From the NCBI GenBank assembly GCA_934539295.1, contig CAKTCN010000006.1, positions 1-64,000 on the forward strand: a stretch of DNA of 64,000 nt, given 5' to 3'. A program made the translations under genes and the position numbers. Source of the DNA: an uncultured Allosphingosinicella sp. (GTDB taxonomy: Bacteria; Pseudomonadota; Alphaproteobacteria; Sphingomonadales; Sphingomonadaceae). The stretch's first letter is position 1, and each line of letters starts with the position of its first letter. The notes beneath the pieces were generated by a model. The model made no database searches. It was not told the DNA's origin and saw only the letters and a program-made list of their open reading frames with translations. This document shows positions 34,017 to 44,471 of the stretch, in pieces.

Positions 34017-35513
34017 GTGGGTGATCTTCAAGTACGGAGGCGCAACGACGGGCAACGCCCCGTGGTTGCCTCACGGCGCGCGCGCGGGCTGCTGGCGATC
34101 GCCGCATGCTTGGCGATCGCCGGCTGCACCACCGGCCGCGCGCCGCGCGAGGCGGACGTGCGCCTGCCTGCGCAGTTCGATGCGCAGGCGGTGGCAGGAT
34201 CGACCATTCCGCTCGACCGCTGGTGGCTGGTCTACCACGATCCCCAGATGACGGCACTGGTCGAGCAGGCGCTCGCAAACGGGTTCGATACGCGCACGGC
34301 TCTTGCACGGCTGGACGAGGCGCGTGCGTTGCGCCGCTCGACGCTTGCGCGGCTCGGCCCGCAGGGTGGGCTGGAGACTTCGGCCGAAGTGCGCCAGACC
34401 GAGTTCCTGAGCGGGCGGCAGACGATCGAGCTGCCGGGCGCGACCGAGCCCGTCGAATTGCAGCCGGGCGGACCGCAGCTCAATGCCAATCTGGGCTTCA
34501 ACGTCAGCTGGGAGCTGGACCTGTTCGGCCGCCGCGGCGCCACGCGGCGCGCGGCGGACGCCGATCTCGCCGCCGCGCGCTTCAATGCCGAGGGTGCGCG
34601 GGTCGCGGTGTCGGCCGAGATTGCGGACACGCTGTTCCAGGCGCGGTCGTTGGCAGTGCAGGTGGAAGATGCACGCGAGACGCGGCGCATTCAGCAGGAA
34701 TTGCTGCGCATCGCGCGTGTGAGGGGCGAGCGTGGGCTGGCCGCGACCGCCGATGCAGCACGGGTGGAGGCCGATGTCGCCCAGTCGGAGGCGCAACTGC
34801 AGGAACTGGAGGCGCAGCTTCGGACGCTGCGTCGCTCGCTGCTGCTGCTCACCGGCAATGCGGGCGCGGACCTCGATACCTTGGTGGTGACACCGACCCT
34901 GGCGCCCATCCCTGCCCCGCCGTCGCTCATCCCCGGCGAGTTGCTCGTGCGTCGTCCCGACGTGCGCGAGGCCGAGGCGCGGGTGGAGGCGGCGGCGGGG
35001 AACCTGACCCTGTCCGAACTCGAACTGTTTCCGCGCATCAGCTTCCGCCCCGGCCTTGGCCTTGCGCAGCAGCCGGGCGTGCTCGGCGGCACCACCGCCT
35101 TCTGGGCGCTCGGCCTCGGCGTATCGCTGCCGGTGCTGGATCGTGGGCGGCTGCTGGCCGAGATCGACGCGTCGGGCGCGCGCGCGGAGCAGGCGGTGCT
35201 CGGTTACGAGCGGGCGGTGCAGACATCCTATTCGGAGGCCGACCAGGCGCTGACCTTGCTGGAGGCCGACCGCAACCGCGTCGCGGTGCTGCGCGCGGGC
35301 GAGCAGCGGGCGCGGGTCGCCTATGACGCGGCGGCGCGGCGCTACCGGCTCGGCCTCGACAACCTGACATCGGTGCTGGACGCCGAACGGGCGTGGCGGA
35401 GCGCGCGGTCGGCAGCGGCGGCGGCGCATGGGCAGGCGCTGCGGCGCAGCGTGCAGACGTTCCGCGCCTTCGGCGGCGGCTGGACGCCCGAACCGACACC
35501 GGCGGCATCGTGA
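34017..35513 (+). CDS. RND efflux outer-membrane factor, NodT family lipoprotein
   Basis: 498 residues from the GTG at 34017; a GTG at 34062 gives a tighter lipoprotein signal (VASRRARGLLAIAACLAIAGC) and may be the true start. The lipidated cysteine is residue 37 of the longer form. The TolC-like duplicated outer-membrane-factor domain shows PLDRWWLVYHDPQMTALVEQAL, NVSWELDLFGRR and the second-half equivalent FWALGLGVSLPVLDRGR. It forms the outer-membrane channel of the tripartite pump encoded downstream, whose adaptor start overlaps its stop. Confidence 0.9.
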   Translation: MGDLQVRRRNDGQRPVVASRRARGLLAIAACLAIAGCTTGRAPREADVRLPAQFDAQAVAGSTIPLDRWWLVYHDPQMTALVEQALANGFDTRTALARLDEARALRRSTLARLGPQGGLETSAEVRQTEFLSGRQTIELPGATEPVELQPGGPQLNANLGFNVSWELDLFGRRGATRRAADADLAAARFNAEGARVAVSAEIADTLFQARSLAVQVEDARETRRIQQELLRIARVRGERGLAATADAARVEADVAQSEAQLQELEAQLRTLRRSLLLLTGNAGADLDTLVVTPTLAPIPAPPSLIPGELLVRRPDVREAEARVEAAAGNLTLSELELFPRISFRPGLGLAQQPGVLGGTTAFWALGLGVSLPVLDRGRLLAEIDASGARAEQAVLGYERAVQTSYSEADQALTLLEADRNRVAVLRAGEQRARVAYDAAARRYRLGLDNLTSVLDAERAWRSARSAAAAAHGQALRRSVQTFRAFGGGWTPEPTPAAS

Positions 35514-36760
35514 TGAGTGGGAGAATGCAGTTGCGCGCATATCTGGGCCTTGCCCTGCTGGGCCTGTCCGCCTGTGGTAGCGGCGGCGAGGAGCCGGGCA
35601 ACGGCACGCAGGCCGCAGCGATGCGCGAGGTCAGCGTTGCGCGGGTCGAGCTGCGCCCCCTGGTCGGCGGCATCACCGCATCCGGCGTGCTGGTCGCGCG
35701 CGAAGAGGCAGCCGTGGGCGCGGAAGTGGGCGGTTATCGCGTCACGCAAGTGCTTGCCGACGAAGGCGATTTCGTGCGCGCAGGCCAGCCGCTGGTGCGC
35801 ATGGACCCAACCCTGCTGCGTGCGCAGATCGCGCAGCTGGAGGCCAATCTGGCGCAGCAGCGTTTCCAGGCGAGCCAGGCGCAGCGCGAAGCCGCGCGTG
35901 TCGCCGGGCTCGACCGCGAGGGCGTGCTGGCGACCGAGCAGATCGAGCAGCGCCGCACGGCGGCCGCGACCGCGGGTGCGCAAGTGCGCGCGGCCGAGGC
36001 GCAGCTTGCCGAATTGCGCACGCGGGTCAGCCGCCTGACCATCACAGCGCCGGTGTCGGGCCGGGTACTGGAACGCAACGTGCGCCCGGGCGAGATCGGC
36101 GCGGCGGGCGGCACGCCGATGTTCCGCATCGCGCGCGGCGGCGAGGTCGAGTTGCAGGCCGATGTGCCCGAGGCGGAACTCGCCAGCATCCGTGCCGGCC
36201 AGCCGGTGCAGGTGCAATTGCCGTCCGGCCAGAACGTGACCGGCACCGTCCGCACGCTGTCGGCCGAGGTCAGTGGCGAGTCTCGCCTGGGCGGCGTGCG
36301 CATATCGCTTCCCTCCTCCGCCAATCTGCGCGTCGGCGGCTTCGGCCGGGCACAGTTCACCGGCGCGATCAGCCAGTCGGCTGCGGTGCCGGAAGGCGCG
36401 GTGCGATTCGACGCCAACGGCACGTCGGTGATGACGCTGACCGAGGGCAATCGTGCCCGCCGGGTCGCGGTCCGCACCGGACGCCGCGCGAGTGGCTGGG
36501 TGGAGCTCGTCTCCGGTCCGCCGCCCGGCACGGTCGTCCTGCTCGGCGGTGGTGCCTTCGTGCTGGAGGGCGAGCAGGTGAAGCCGGTGCGCGCACGTGC
36601 GGCCCCCGCCACGAGCCAAGATAGCGGCGGCAGCGGCAATGCCGAGGCAGGCCCCGCCACCGGCGCGCAGCAGGCCGCCGACGAGGCGCAGGGCAGCGCT
36701 CCGGTCGGCGCTGGTGGGCAGCCCGGCGGCGCGTCCGCTTCGCAAGGCGGCGGCCGGTGA
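35513..36760 (+). CDS. RND efflux periplasmic adaptor (membrane fusion protein)
   Basis: 415 residues, with the start ATG sharing one base with the previous stop. Lipobox LGLSAC puts a lipidated cysteine at residue 21. Domain order: lipoyl half, alpha-helical hairpin with a long QAQREAARVAG..EAQLAELRTRVSRL coiled coil, lipoyl half (TITAPVSGRVLERNV), beta-barrel and membrane-proximal domain. The last 55 residues are a Gly/Ala/Gln/Ser-rich low-complexity tail, unusual for the family. It links the RND permease to the outer-membrane factor. Confidence 0.92.
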   Translation: MSGRMQLRAYLGLALLGLSACGSGGEEPGNGTQAAAMREVSVARVELRPLVGGITASGVLVAREEAAVGAEVGGYRVTQVLADEGDFVRAGQPLVRMDPTLLRAQIAQLEANLAQQRFQASQAQREAARVAGLDREGVLATEQIEQRRTAAATAGAQVRAAEAQLAELRTRVSRLTITAPVSGRVLERNVRPGEIGAAGGTPMFRIARGGEVELQADVPEAELASIRAGQPVQVQLPSGQNVTGTVRTLSAEVSGESRLGGVRISLPSSANLRVGGFGRAQFTGAISQSAAVPEGAVRFDANGTSVMTLTEGNRARRVAVRTGRRASGWVELVSGPPPGTVVLLGGGAFVLEGEQVKPVRARAAPATSQDSGGSGNAEAGPATGAQQAADEAQGSAPVGAGGQPGGASASQGGGR

Positions 36761-39700
36761 GCGAGGCGCATCCCGTCGGCATATCCTCCTGGGCGATCCG
36801 GAACCCGATCCCGGTCATCGTCCTGTTCATCGGCCTCAGCATCGCCGGCATCGCCTCCTACCTCTACCTGCCGATCAAGCAGTTTCCCGATGTCTCCTTC
36901 CCGGTTGTCCAGATCTCGGTCATCCAGGAAGGCGCGGCGCCGCAGGAATTGGAAACGCAGGTCACGCGCCTGATCGAGGATGCGGTGACGAGCGTGTCGG
37001 GCGTGGACAACGTCACGTCGACGGTCACGCAGGGCGCCTCCACCACCCTGGTCGAGTTCGAGGTCGGCGACGATCCGCAGCGCGCCACCGACGACGTGCG
37101 CCGCGCAGTGGATGAGATACGCAGCGAATTGCCGCGCGAGATACAGGAGCCGATCGTCCAGCGGCTGGAGATCGAATCCGCGCCGATCCTGACCTATGCG
37201 GTTTCAGCGCCGCAGATGGGCGACACCGAATTGTCCTGGTTCGTCGAGGACACGATCGCGCGCGAGTTGATGGCGCGTCCGGGCGTGGCGCAGGTCGCCC
37301 GCGTCGGCGGCGTGGACCGCGAGATCAACGTGGTGCTCGATCCCGGCCGCATGTCGGGCTACGGCGTCACCGCGTCGCAGATCAACGACGCGCTGCGCAC
37401 CTTCCTGGTCAACACCGGCGGCGGGCAGGCGCGCGTCGCAGGGCAGGAACAGAATATCCGGGTGCTCGGCGCCGCGGAGTCGATCGACCAGCTTCGCAAT
37501 GTCGAGATCCCGGTGGCGGGCCGCGTCGTCCTGCTGGGCGATGTCGCCGCAATCGGCGCGGGCGCCGGCGAGGAACAGGGCTTCGCGCGGCTGAACGGTC
37601 GTCCCGTCGTCGCCTTCCAGGTCATGAAGACGCCCGAGGCAAGCGACGTGGCAGTCGAGGACGAAGTGCTTGCCGCACTCGACGAACTGCGCGCGGCTCA
37701 CCCCGGTGTGGCGGTCGATCTGATCGTATCCACGGTGAAGGAGACGCGGGGCAGCTTCTCGGCGACCGTGCACGTGCTGATCGAGGGCATGGTGCTCGCC
37801 GCCATCATCGTCTTCGCATTCCTGCGCGAATGGCGCTCGACGGTGATCGCGGCGGTGGCGATGCCGTTGTCGCTGCTGCCGACCTTCGTGGTGATGGCGC
37901 TGCTCGGCTTCTCGCTCAACGTCGTGACCCTGCTGTCGCTCACCCTGGTGATCGGCATCCTCGTCGACGACGCGATCGTCGAGATCGAGAATATCGAGAA
38001 GCGGATCGAGCGCGGGCAGAAGCCGTACCAGGCCGCGCTCGAAGGTGCCGATGCGATCGGGCTCGCCGTCATCGCCACCACCATGGCGATCGTGGTGGTG
38101 TTCACGCCGGTGTCGTTCCTTAGCGGCACGGTGGGCCAGTTCTTCGAGGAATTCGGGCTGACCGTCGCCGCGGCCGTGCTCTGTTCGTTGCTGGTCGCGC
38201 GCTTGCTGACTCCGCTCCTTGCCGCATACTTCCTCAAGCCCAGCAGCAAGCCGCATGCCGAACGGCCGATGCCGCGTTATTATGCCAAGAGCCTCGATTG
38301 GGCGCTCAACCACCACAAGCTGTCCCTGGTCTTCGGCGGCCTGTTCTTTATCGCATCGGTGATGCTCGCGAGCCTGCTGCCGGCCGGCTTCATGCCGCCC
38401 AGCGATCCGGGCTTCATCTTCCTGGAGGCGCAGGCGGCGCCCGGCGCAACCCAGCGCGACATGGAACGGATCGTCGACCAGACCACCAACCTGATGCGGC
38501 GCAATCCCAATGTGCGGCTGGTCTTCGCACAGACGGGGGCGAGCGGCGGCGGGCTGGGCAGCGTCGCCGACCTGCGCCGCGCCACCATCACCGTGGTGCT
38601 GAAGGAAGATGCGGACATCACCACCGAAGCGTTCAAGGGCGAAGTGCGGCCGACCCTGCGCTCGATTGCCGATGCGCGGGTGGTGACGCAAGGCGACTGG
38701 GGGCGGCCCGACCTGGAGTTCGTGCTGACGGGCGAGGATGGGGCATTGCTCGACCGCACCGCGCAGCAGCTGGAGCGCGAGATGCGCGGCGTCGGCACCG
38801 TGTCCGATCCGCGCCTCGCCATGCCGCCCCCCGGGCCCGAACTCGTCATTCGCCCGCGGGTGGCCGAGGCGGCGGCGTTGGGCGTCAATGCACAGGCGAT
38901 CGCGTCGGCAGCGCGGGTGGCGACGATCGGCGACATCGACGCCAATGTCGCGATGTTCACCGAGGGCGAGCGCCGCCTGCCGATACGCGTGCGCCTGCCG
39001 CTCGAGGCGCGCCAGCAACTCGGCACGATCGAGGCGCTGCAGCTTCCGGCACAGGGCGGCGGCACGACCACTTTGGGTGCGGTGGCCGACATCGACTTCC
39101 AGGCCGGGCTCGGCCGGATCGAGCGCTATAATCGCGAGCGGCGTGCCGCGGTGCAGGCCGACCTTCCGCCCGGCACCACGCTGGGCCAGGCGACGACGGC
39201 GGTGAACGCGCTTCCCGTGCTCAAGAACCTGCCAGCGGGCGTGACGCTCACCCCGACCGGCGATGTCGAGCAGATGGAGGAGCTGTTCTTCGGCTTCGGC
39301 GTCGCGATGGCGGCCGGCGTGTTCATGATCCTGGCGGTGATGATCCTGCTGTTCCGCAGCTTCCTCAAGCCCATCATCATCCTGTCGGCATTGCCGCTGT
39401 CGATCGGTGGCGACGCTGCCGGTGCTGATCGGTATCCTGATGCTGATGGGTCTGGCGGCGAAGAATTCGATCCTGCTGGTCGAATTCGCGATCGAGCGGG
39501 AGCGGGAAGGCGCGAACCGGCGCGAGGCGATCCTCCACGCCTGCCACGAACGTGCGCGGCCGATCGTCATGACCACCTTCGCCATGGCGGCGGGCATGCT
39601 CCCCACCGCCATCGGCATCGGCGAAGGCGCCGCCTTCCGCCAGCCGATGGCAGTGGCCGTGATCGGCGGCCTGATCAGCTCGACCATATTGTCGCTGGTG

Positions 39701-39817
39701 CTGGTGCCCGTGGTCTACGAGGTGATCGACAAGATCGAACAGCGTTTGGCACCGAAGCTGCGGCGGTTCGTCACCACCGACGACGAAGCCGAGCCGGTAA
39801 AGCCTGCCGTTCAGTAA
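36757..39817 (+). pseudogene. RND efflux permease, frameshifted by an internal deletion
   Basis: Starts at a GTG overlapping the adaptor stop. Residues 1 to about 884 are a normal HAE-type RND permease: WAIRNPIPVIVLFIGLSIAGI, two porter domains, and the proton-relay helix with GILVDDAIVEIENIEK. After LPLSIGG (about base 39409) the frame is lost. The next frame resumes with LPVLIGILMLMGLAAKNSILL and continues to a normal C-terminus at 39817. In intact homologues roughly ten further residues (a turn and part of a helix) join these two pieces, so about 30-35 bases not divisible by three appear to be missing. Reading straight on would give a 1120-residue nonsense-tailed protein. Either a real inactivation or an assembly error. 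Confidence 0.8.
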
Positions 39818-40638
39818 TCGGGCTGAAGCAGCCCTTCGATCTGATGGTGCTGCACCACTGTTTCCAGCCGGTCGACGACACGGCAGGTCAGGTGGTCGCG
39901 CACGACCGGCGGCAGCGAGGCATGGTAGGCCGCGGTGACCTGCAGGTCGTGGTGGGCGGCATTGGTGCCGTCCGGGGCGTCCACGCCGACGACCAGCACC
40001 GGGCGGGCGAGTTGCGAGCGGTTGGCGGTGCCGCGGTGGATGGTGAGTGCGGACCGGGCCGAGATGTCGCCGCGCATCGGCATCTTGCGCACCGCGCGCG
40101 CCTGGTAGCGCGGCCATGACGATCGGTCGGGAAACATGCCGTCCTTGGCGCCCGGTATGTCGTCCCACTGCGTGCCGTGCGCGATCTCGAACGGTCCCAT
40201 TTCCGGCAACGTGTCCACGGCGGTGAGGTTGAAGGCGAGCGAGTTCAGTCGCCGCCCCTTCAACGTCGCGTCCGGAGAGGCGAAGTCGCGGTGCCACGGC
40301 TGGTCCGCGGCGCCCGGAAATGGGATGTCGAATCCGACTTCGACGATCCGGTAATCGGGACCGAGCACGCTCTGGCATACCGCCACGAACCAGGGGTGGG
40401 TGGCGATGTCGACGAAGCCGCCGATGCGTTCGGGATGCACCTCCACATAGAAACGCTCGGGACCGCGCGGCAGCGCGCCGCCGGGCACCATCCGCGCCTC
40501 GTCGAACAGCGCGAGGATGTCGCGGTTCAGGCAATCCGCCCAGTCGGATGCGAAAGCACCTTTCAGCGCGACGATGCCGTCGCCGTAGAGGCCGCCCATG
40601 ATCGCAGCCGTATCATATTCGGCCAGTCCGATGCTCAT
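39811..40638 (-). CDS. Phytanoyl-CoA dioxygenase (PhyH)-like Fe(II)/2-oxoglutarate oxygenase
   Basis: 275 residues from the ATG with GAGG upstream; an in-frame extension to 40656 is less likely. The iron facial triad is visible as H116-x-D118 in QPWHRDFASPD and a distal His in ALTIHRGTANRS. A double-stranded beta-helix fold fits the PhyH family, which hydroxylates diverse substrates; the substrate is unknown. It is convergent with and overlaps the RND gene end by seven bases, and is divergent from cphA. Confidence 0.82.
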   Translation of the reverse strand: MSIGLAEYDTAAIMGGLYGDGIVALKGAFASDWADCLNRDILALFDEARMVPGGALPRGPERFYVEVHPERIGGFVDIATHPWFVAVCQSVLGPDYRIVEVGFDIPFPGAADQPWHRDFASPDATLKGRRLNSLAFNLTAVDTLPEMGPFEIAHGTQWDDIPGAKDGMFPDRSSWPRYQARAVRKMPMRGDISARSALTIHRGTANRSQLARPVLVVGVDAPDGTNAAHHDLQVTAAYHASLPPVVRDHLTCRVVDRLETVVQHHQIEGLLQPDY

Positions 40639-40833
40639 ACCCGACCTCACCCTCACGCATTCCGTCGCTCCCCAAACGCATGCCGGGCCAAAGGGAGCCG
40701 GCGACGCGGTAACCTGGATCAGGCGGTTTGTAGAGGAACGTAGCTTCTACTCTCCCGTTCTTGGCCCACAGCCTGCTGGCCATCTGGCCGACCATCGTCG
40801 GACCGGGCCAGCGAAAGGGAAGAGCGGAGAGAG

Positions 40834-43602
40834 ATGGGGCAAAATCTGTTCGGTTCCCCGACCGAGCCGGGCACGCGCCTGCTTTCGCAGCCGGTGCGCG
40901 TGCTGGAAACGGGCGTCTATCGCGGGCCTCATTATTACAGCCACACGCCCATGGTCCGCATCATGCTGGACATCGGTCGCATGGAGGAACTGCCGTCCAA
41001 CCTGCTGCCCGGCTTTGCCGACCGCCTGGTCGAGCTTCTCCCCGGGTTGCAGCGGCATGGGTGCTCCTACAAGCAGGCGGGCGGCTTCGTGCGGCGGCTG
41101 CGGGACGGAACCTGGTGGGGCCATATCGCCGAGCATGTCGCGCTGGAACTCCAGACGCTCGCCGGCACGCGCACCACGCGCGGCAAGACACGAAGCGTCA
41201 AGGGCCGGCCGGGCGTCTACAACGTCATGTTCGCTTATGCGCATGAGGACGTCGCGCTGCTGGCCGGGCGGGTGGCGCTGGAACTGATCGACTCGCTCCT
41301 TCCCGAGCATCTGCGCGGGGTCGAAGGGCTCGACCGCGTGCACGAGGCGAGCGGCGCGTTCGACCTGGGGCGCCGGATGGACGCCCTGAAACGGCTGGTG
41401 CGGCGCGCATCCCTGGGTCCCACCACCCAGTCGCTGGTGGACGAGGCGAAGCGGCGGCGCATCCCGGTCATGCGCCTCAACCAGGCGAGCCTGATCCAGC
41501 TCGGCCATGGCAAGCACCAGCAGCGCATCCGCGCCAGCATCACGGGGCGCACCTCCATCGTCGCCGTTGAGGCAGCGGGCAACAAGGATTTCACCAAGAC
41601 CCTGCTCGGCGACAATGGCATTCCGGTGCCGCGCGGCGTGGTCGTGCGCAGCGCCGACGAGGCGGTGCAGGCCGCAAGGCGCCTCCGCTATCCGCTCGTC
41701 ACCAAGCCGCTGGACGGCAATCACGGGCGCGGCGTCACCACGGGCATCGGTGACGAGGCGCAGCTTCGCTTCGGATTCGACCAGGCACTGTCGGAGGCCA
41801 GGGGGCGATCGGTGATCGTGGAGCAGTATTTTACGGGCAACGACCACCGCATCCTGGTGGTGGACGGCAAGCTCGTCGCCGTGGCCGAGCGCGTGCCCGC
41901 GCGCGTCATCGGGGATGGCACCAGCACCATCGCGCAACTCGTCGCCAGGGTGAACGAGGATCCACGGCGCGGCGAGGGTCATGAAAAGGTGATGACCCGG
42001 ATCAAGATCGACGCACTGGTCGAGGAATATCTCGACCGCTCTGGCCTCACCCCCGACAGCGTGCCGGGCGAGGGCCAGGAAGTGCTGCTGCGCGCCACCG
42101 CCAACCTGTCCACCGGCGGCACTGCGATCGATCGCACCAACGAGATCCACCCCGACAATGCGCTGATCGCGACCCGCGCGGCTTCGGTGATCGGCCTCGA
42201 CATCGCGGGCATCGACTTCATCGCGCCCGACATTTCCCGATCGGTGCGGGAAACGGGCGGCGGCATCATCGAAGTGAATGCCGCGCCAGGATTTCGCATG
42301 CACCTGGAGCCTTCGGAAGGCGCATCGCGCGACGTGGCCCGCCCCGTCATCGACATGCTGTTCCCCGAAGGGCGCCGCGGCACCATCCCGATCATCGCCG
42401 TGACCGGCACCAACGGCAAATCGACCGTGTGCCGGATGATCAAGCATGTGCTGCGCTATACCGGCTGCACGGTCGGGCTTACGTCCACCAGCGGCGTATA
42501 TGTGGATGACCAATTGATCGCAGCAGGCGATTCCACTGGGCCGCGCAGCGCACGCATGGTGTTGCGCGATCCGACGGTGGAGGTGGCGGTGCTGGAGACG
42601 GCCCGCGGCGGCCTGCTGCGCGAAGGGCTTGCCTTTCAGCATGCCGATATCGGCACCGTGCTGAACGTCAGCGCGGACCATCTCGGCCTCAAGGGCATCG
42701 AAACGGTGCAGGACCTTGCCAACGTAAAGTCGCTGATCGTGGAAACGGTGAAGCGGCGCGGCACATCCGTCCTCAACGCCGACGATCCGCTCGTACGCAG
42801 GATGGCGCGGCGTGCGGGCGGGCGGATCGCCTGGTTCAGCCTGGACGGCGGCGAGGCGATGAGGCCTCGCCTGCGCGACCATATCGATAAAGGCGGCATG
42901 GCCGTGGTGCGCGAGCCGGGCGAGGAAGGCGGCACCATCGTCTTCCACCATGACGGCCGGCGCGAGGTGGTGATGGAGGCGGGCGCCATTCCGGCGACTC
43001 TCCACGGCATGGCGACCTTCAACATCGCCAATGCGCTTGCCGTGATCGCGATCTGCGCGGCGCATGGCGTGCCGATCCTGACCATCAAGTCCGCGCTGGG
43101 CACCTTTCAGTCCACCTACGAGCAAAATCCCGGCCGTCTCAACGTTCACGACGATCACGGCGTGCGCGTGATCATGGACTATGCCCATAATGCTGCGGGT
43201 CTGGCGGCGCTCGGTGAAGTCGTGAAGGGCCTTCGTCACCGTTATCGTCGGCAGATGGGCGTGGTCTCGATTCCCGGTGACCGGCGCGATCAGGACATCA
43301 TCGAAATGGGGCGGATCGCCGGTACGATATTCGACACCCTGTTCTTCCGCGAAGATCCGGGCAATCGCGGACGCCCGCTTGGCGAGGTCATGGGCCTGCT
43401 GAAGCAGGGCGCGATGGAAGCCGGGCTGGTCGAGGACAATATTCACCTCGTCGTGCGGGAGGTCGACGCGATGCAGGCCGCTCTCGATCATGCCCGCGCC
43501 GGCGACCTGATCGTCACCATGCCGACCGAGATCGCCGGCTGCTGGAAACAGATCACGAACTTCCAGCCGGCCAGCCAGCCACATGTCGGCGGCGTCGCCT
43601 GA
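40834..43602 (+). CDS. cphA: Cyanophycin synthetase
   Basis: 922 residues; GGAGAGAG just before the ATG. Domain order: N-terminal domain (about 1-160), ATP-grasp domain (about 215-480: KPLDGNHGRGVTTGI, VEQYFTGNDHRILVVDGKLVAV, IIEVNAAPGFRMHLEP), then a Mur-ligase-like domain with the P-loop TGTNGKSTVCRMI (about residue 525) and DYAHNAAGLAAL. It polymerises aspartate and arginine, with ATP, into the storage polymer cyanophycin. Length is close to the roughly 870-900 residues of characterised CphA1. First gene of a three-gene overlapping operon with degradative partners. Confidence 0.96.
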   Translation: MGQNLFGSPTEPGTRLLSQPVRVLETGVYRGPHYYSHTPMVRIMLDIGRMEELPSNLLPGFADRLVELLPGLQRHGCSYKQAGGFVRRLRDGTWWGHIAEHVALELQTLAGTRTTRGKTRSVKGRPGVYNVMFAYAHEDVALLAGRVALELIDSLLPEHLRGVEGLDRVHEASGAFDLGRRMDALKRLVRRASLGPTTQSLVDEAKRRRIPVMRLNQASLIQLGHGKHQQRIRASITGRTSIVAVEAAGNKDFTKTLLGDNGIPVPRGVVVRSADEAVQAARRLRYPLVTKPLDGNHGRGVTTGIGDEAQLRFGFDQALSEARGRSVIVEQYFTGNDHRILVVDGKLVAVAERVPARVIGDGTSTIAQLVARVNEDPRRGEGHEKVMTRIKIDALVEEYLDRSGLTPDSVPGEGQEVLLRATANLSTGGTAIDRTNEIHPDNALIATRAASVIGLDIAGIDFIAPDISRSVRETGGGIIEVNAAPGFRMHLEPSEGASRDVARPVIDMLFPEGRRGTIPIIAVTGTNGKSTVCRMIKHVLRYTGCTVGLTSTSGVYVDDQLIAAGDSTGPRSARMVLRDPTVEVAVLETARGGLLREGLAFQHADIGTVLNVSADHLGLKGIETVQDLANVKSLIVETVKRRGTSVLNADDPLVRRMARRAGGRIAWFSLDGGEAMRPRLRDHIDKGGMAVVREPGEEGGTIVFHHDGRREVVMEAGAIPATLHGMATFNIANALAVIAICAAHGVPILTIKSALGTFQSTYEQNPGRLNVHDDHGVRVIMDYAHNAAGLAALGEVVKGLRHRYRRQMGVVSIPGDRRDQDIIEMGRIAGTIFDTLFFREDPGNRGRPLGEVMGLLKQGAMEAGLVEDNIHLVVREVDAMQAALDHARAGDLIVTMPTEIAGCWKQITNFQPASQPHVGGVA

Positions 43603-44471
43603 TGCAGGTCGGCAAGGGTGGCTGGGCGCTGATCCTTCACGGCGGCGCGAAGGAGATCAAGCCGGAGGAAGAAGCCGACAATCGCAGCGGTTGCGCAGAG
43701 GCGGCCGAGGCAGGGGCCGCGATCCTGCGGGACGGCGGTTCGGCGATCGACGCGGTCGAGGCTGCCGTCCGGGTGCTGGAGCGCCTGCCTGCCTTCAACG
43801 CAGGCTACGGCTCCGTGCTCAATGCGCTTGGCGAGGTCGAGATGTGCTCGGCCCTGATGGACGGCGAGACGCTGGACATAGGCGGGGTTGCGGCGATCAC
43901 CGGCGTGCGCCACCCGATCAGCGTAGCGCGTGCGATGCTGCGCGAGACGCCGATCCTGATCGCGGGTGACGGCGCACGCGCCTTTGCCGAGGAAAAGGAC
44001 GCCGAACTGTGCCCGCCCGAGGAGATGATCGCGCCCACGCAGGAGGGGGATCATGACACGGTGGGCGCGGTGGCGATCGACATCCACGGCAACGTCGCGG
44101 CCGGAACCTCGACGGGCGGGCTGGACGGCGCGCACAAGGGCCGGGTCGGCGACAGCCCGATGCCCGGCTGCGGCTTCTATGCCGACAATGCGATCGGCGG
44201 CACCGTCCTCTCTGGCCATGGCGAGGGCATCGCGCGCCTTGCCGCAGCCGCGCAGATCATGGGTCGGATCGGCCGGGACGGACCCGAGCCTGCCATTGCG
44301 CACGCGCTTTCGCAGATGGAGCGCGTCGGCGGCGATGCGGGCGGGGTTGCGATCGACAAGGACGGCCGGATCGGCTGGTGGCACAACAGCCCGCATTTCG
44401 CCGTCGCGCTCTTCACCAGCGACACGAACGGGCCGGTCATCCGGCTCCACAAGAACGAGGAACAGGCGTGA
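43602..44471 (+). CDS. iaaA: Isoaspartyl peptidase / plant-type L-asparaginase
   Basis: 289 residues, an N-terminal-nucleophile hydrolase precursor. The autoproteolysis site and nucleophile is T153 in GDHDTVGAVAIDIHGNVAAGTSTGG; GWALILHGGA at the N-terminus is also typical. After self-cleavage it splits beta-Asp dipeptides. Its ATG shares one base with the cphA stop. In a cyanophycin operon its job is to hydrolyse beta-Asp-Arg released by cyanophycinase to aspartate and arginine. Confidence 0.93.
   Translation: MQVGKGGWALILHGGAKEIKPEEEADNRSGCAEAAEAGAAILRDGGSAIDAVEAAVRVLERLPAFNAGYGSVLNALGEVEMCSALMDGETLDIGGVAAITGVRHPISVARAMLRETPILIAGDGARAFAEEKDAELCPPEEMIAPTQEGDHDTVGAVAIDIHGNVAAGTSTGGLDGAHKGRVGDSPMPGCGFYADNAIGGTVLSGHGEGIARLAAAAQIMGRIGRDGPEPAIAHALSQMERVGGDAGGVAIDKDGRIGWWHNSPHFAVALFTSDTNGPVIRLHKNEEQA

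Noticed and set aside
37204-39687. 827-residue minus-strand open frame across the RND permease
   Set aside because: Low-complexity His/Arg/Gln-rich translation antisense to a recognisable membrane protein; no family features.
39430-40119. C-terminal continuation of the RND frame to a 1120-residue protein
   Set aside because: After the deletion point the residues become Arg/Gly/Asp-rich nonsense and run antisense through the PhyH gene; the real C-terminus is in the next frame.
40747-43584. 945-residue minus-strand open frame across cphA
   Set aside because: Antisense to cyanophycin synthetase, whose catalytic motifs are unmistakable.
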